NCBI RefSeq assembly: GCF_003443995.1
Contig: NZ_QWEY01000008.1
Span: 62,001-126,000 of the forward strand
Source: Pseudotabrizicola alkalilacus
GTDB taxonomy: Bacteria > Pseudomonadota > Alphaproteobacteria > Rhodobacterales > Rhodobacteraceae
Length of the DNA: 64,000 nt
Direction of reading: 5' to 3'
Made by a program: the position numbers and the translations under genes. Shown here piece by piece: positions 62,652-64,000 of this stretch. Below the pieces are notes generated by a model, which saw only the letters and a program-made list of their open reading frames with translations, was not told the DNA's origin and searched no databases. The number at the start of each line of letters is the position of its first letter. Within the stretch, counting starts at the first letter, position 1.

Positions 62652-63139
62652 TCTGCAGCCTCCACCAGCAAGCGCAGCCCGGCAATCAGGCGCAGCTGAT
62701 AGGCCAGAAAGGCATTCAGCTCGGCCAGCCGCACGATATCGGCATCGCTGACCCCCGCCGATTGCAGCGCGGTGACGTCTTCGGCAATGATCTCACGCGG
62801 GTTTGTGCTGACCGCATCGGTAAAGGTCAGCATCGCCTGTACCTGCGCATCATCCGATGTGGTGCCCACGCTGGCCAGAGGGGACAGGGCAGCGTCGGTG
62901 ACGCCAGCGGCATAGCGCGCGGCCTGATCCGGTTCGCCATGCAGCGCGGCAATCCGGGCTGCCAGAGCGTGGCGCAGATCATGCGACAGCCCACCCGGAT
63001 CGGCGGGAGTCAGAACGGCAATTTCGGCGGCCTGCGTCTTTTCAAAAATATCGCGGCGGTTCAGAACTTCGGCTTCGATCTGCGATCCGGGCTTTGGCCG
63101 GGCGCTGGTGAGGACGGTACTGTTCATGATGTCGGTCAT
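62648..63139 (-). CDS. CMD-domain protein without redox cysteines (Avi_7170-like)
   Basis: A 163-residue protein with the helical CMD fold (about 45-160): LRHALAARIAALHG, then DAQVQAMLTFTDAVSTNP and AGVSDADIVRLAELNAFLAYQLR. It contains no cysteine at all, so it cannot do AhpD-type thiol chemistry itself; it may be the structural or regulatory partner of the adjacent CxxC protein. The start at 63139 (AGGAT very close upstream) is preferred; ATG at 63127 is an alternative. It follows the flavin oxidoreductase gene by 13 bases. Confidence 0.78.
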   Translation of the reverse strand: MTDIMNSTVLTSARPKPGSQIEAEVLNRRDIFEKTQAAEIAVLTPADPGGLSHDLRHALAARIAALHGEPDQAARYAAGVTDAALSPLASVGTTSDDAQVQAMLTFTDAVSTNPREIIAEDVTALQSAGVSDADIVRLAELNAFLAYQLRLIAGLRLLVEAAE

Positions 63140-63152
63140 AATCCTGTTCCCC

Positions 63153-64000
63153 TTAACCCGCATGAACCGCAGAGACGGCTGGAAGCTCGCTTGGCTGCCA
63201 TTCATCGCCCTGAAGTTCAGGTGACGCATAATCTTGCAGCGCCTGCCAATGGGTATCGATGTCTTCCAGATACAGCTTGCGCGCCATCTCGCGCCCCAGC
63301 CATTCGCCCCCGACAGACACCGCCGGAATATCGCCGCTGGTCTTGCCCAGACTGACGGTGGAGCCATAGTTAAAGCAATAGACGTTGCGCAGCCAGTCTG
63401 ACCGTCCCGGCACCTTTTCACGGAACGTGAAGTCCGGGTTCAGATAGGGAAACAGCCCAAGGTCGCGCGACTCCTCGCCCGGTGGCGGCGTATAGACATC
63501 GCGCCACAGCAGAATATCATCTGCCGCCGCGCCGAATTCGGTGCGCGACAGCGGATCGACGGTAAAGCCGGTGCCGAGGATCAGGAAATCCGTCTCCAGC
63601 CGCGTGCCATCGGCAAAGCTGATCACCAGCCCCTGCCCGTCCTGCCGCACCGAAGACACAGCCTTGCCAAAGTGGAAATAGGCGTTGGGGTGGCGGCTGA
63701 CCCGCAGGGTTGATCCGCGCGGCGGCGGGGTCTGGGTGGCAAAAGAGTAATTCATGAACCGCCAGCGCCATTCATCACTCATCCCGGCAAAGCCGCAGGT
63801 AAAGCCATAGCTGCCGATGCCCATGAACTTGTTGACGGTGGGCATTTTCGCGCGGCGGATCAGGTGGCGCACCTCTGCCGCCCCCGCCTCCAGCGCCTCG
63901 GCGGCGTTGTCCACCGCCGACGCCCCGACGCCAACCACCGCAACCCGCTTGCCCTTCAGCGCCGCAAAATCAATCGGGTCAGCAGAATGTGCCCAGAACG
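63153..64000 (-). CDS. FAD/NAD(P)-binding monooxygenase-like protein, N-terminal part cut off
   Basis: The frame runs off the window end, so the first part (including the FAD GxGxxG) is missing; about 282 residues are visible. A second Rossmann motif GVGASAVDNAAEALEAGAAEV follows KGKRVAVV near the visible start, typical of the NAD(P)H domain of Baeyer-Villiger/N-hydroxylating flavin monooxygenases. ILGTGFTVDPLSR is the conserved ATG-type motif before the C-terminal part, and SDEWRWRFMNYSFA lies in the middle. First visible gene of the leftward operon with the CMD pair, opine dehydrogenase and Pot-type importer. Substrate unknown; oxidation of an imported amine or opine is a possible role. Confidence 0.78.
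   Translation of the reverse strand, partial: FWAHSADPIDFAALKGKRVAVVGVGASAVDNAAEALEAGAAEVRHLIRRAKMPTVNKFMGIGSYGFTCGFAGMSDEWRWRFMNYSFATQTPPPRGSTLRVSRHPNAYFHFGKAVSSVRQDGQGLVISFADGTRLETDFLILGTGFTVDPLSRTEFGAAADDILLWRDVYTPPPGEESRDLGLFPYLNPDFTFREKVPGRSDWLRNVYCFNYGSTVSLGKTSGDIPAVSVGGEWLGREMARKLYLEDIDTHWQALQDYASPELQGDEWQPSELPAVSAVHAG

Overview
The window is GC-rich chromosomal-type DNA with compact operons and ATGA start/stop overlaps. It most resembles a Rhodobacteraceae alphaproteobacterium (Paracoccus/Rhodobacter/Roseobacter relatives). The reasons are a methionine synthase split into two genes, the density of Dpp-, Pot- and TRAP-type importers, a PCuAC copper protein and C-rich palindromes of the CCCCCGGACCCCC...GATATTT type. 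This assignment is inference; no rRNA or tRNA is present. I saw no tRNA, CRISPR array, prophage or intact insertion sequence.

1-1662: 3' end of a periplasmic copper-binding gene, then an ABC substrate-binding-protein pseudogene (lost start codon, internal stop, truncated end). 1782-13233: a divergon. Leftward runs a seven-gene operon (peptide-type ABC importer, alpha/beta hydrolase, GntR/FCD regulator). Rightward runs a catabolic operon (fumarylacetoacetase, two more FAH-fold enzymes, a maleylacetoacetate-isomerase-type GST). 13356-20847: a second Dpp-type importer flanked on both sides by M19 dipeptidases. 21274-27152: a Pot/Afu-type importer with a metallophosphoesterase and a divergent LacI regulator with a good operator. 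27306-35537: a secreted VWA protein, an orphan LuxR-type regulator, a BCCT transporter and a TAXI-TRAP transporter. 35667-42018: an SH3 protein, an HWE kinase, an RHH regulator with a PHB-depolymerase-family esterase, and a hybrid kinase with a separate HPt protein.

42313-53748 is the most interesting part. One cobalamin riboswitch precedes a glycine-betaine-monooxygenase-type Rieske oxygenase and its reductase (gbcAB-like). The two halves of cobalamin-dependent MetH follow. A second cobalamin riboswitch then precedes a class Ib ribonucleotide reductase operon (nrdHIEF). B12-independent enzymes therefore appear to be placed under B12 repression on both sides of a B12-dependent enzyme.

53812-64000: an EamA transporter, an XRE-cupin regulator, a MATE transporter, and a long leftward operon. 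That operon contains a flavin monooxygenase-like protein (cut by the window edge), two carboxymuconolactone-decarboxylase-fold proteins, an opine-dehydrogenase-family protein and a complete polyamine-type ABC importer. It looks like an uncharacterised uptake-and-oxidation pathway.

A feature shared across the window is a strong stem-loop just 3' of the substrate-binding-protein gene in all five importer operons. This probably lets the binding protein be made in excess over the membrane subunits.
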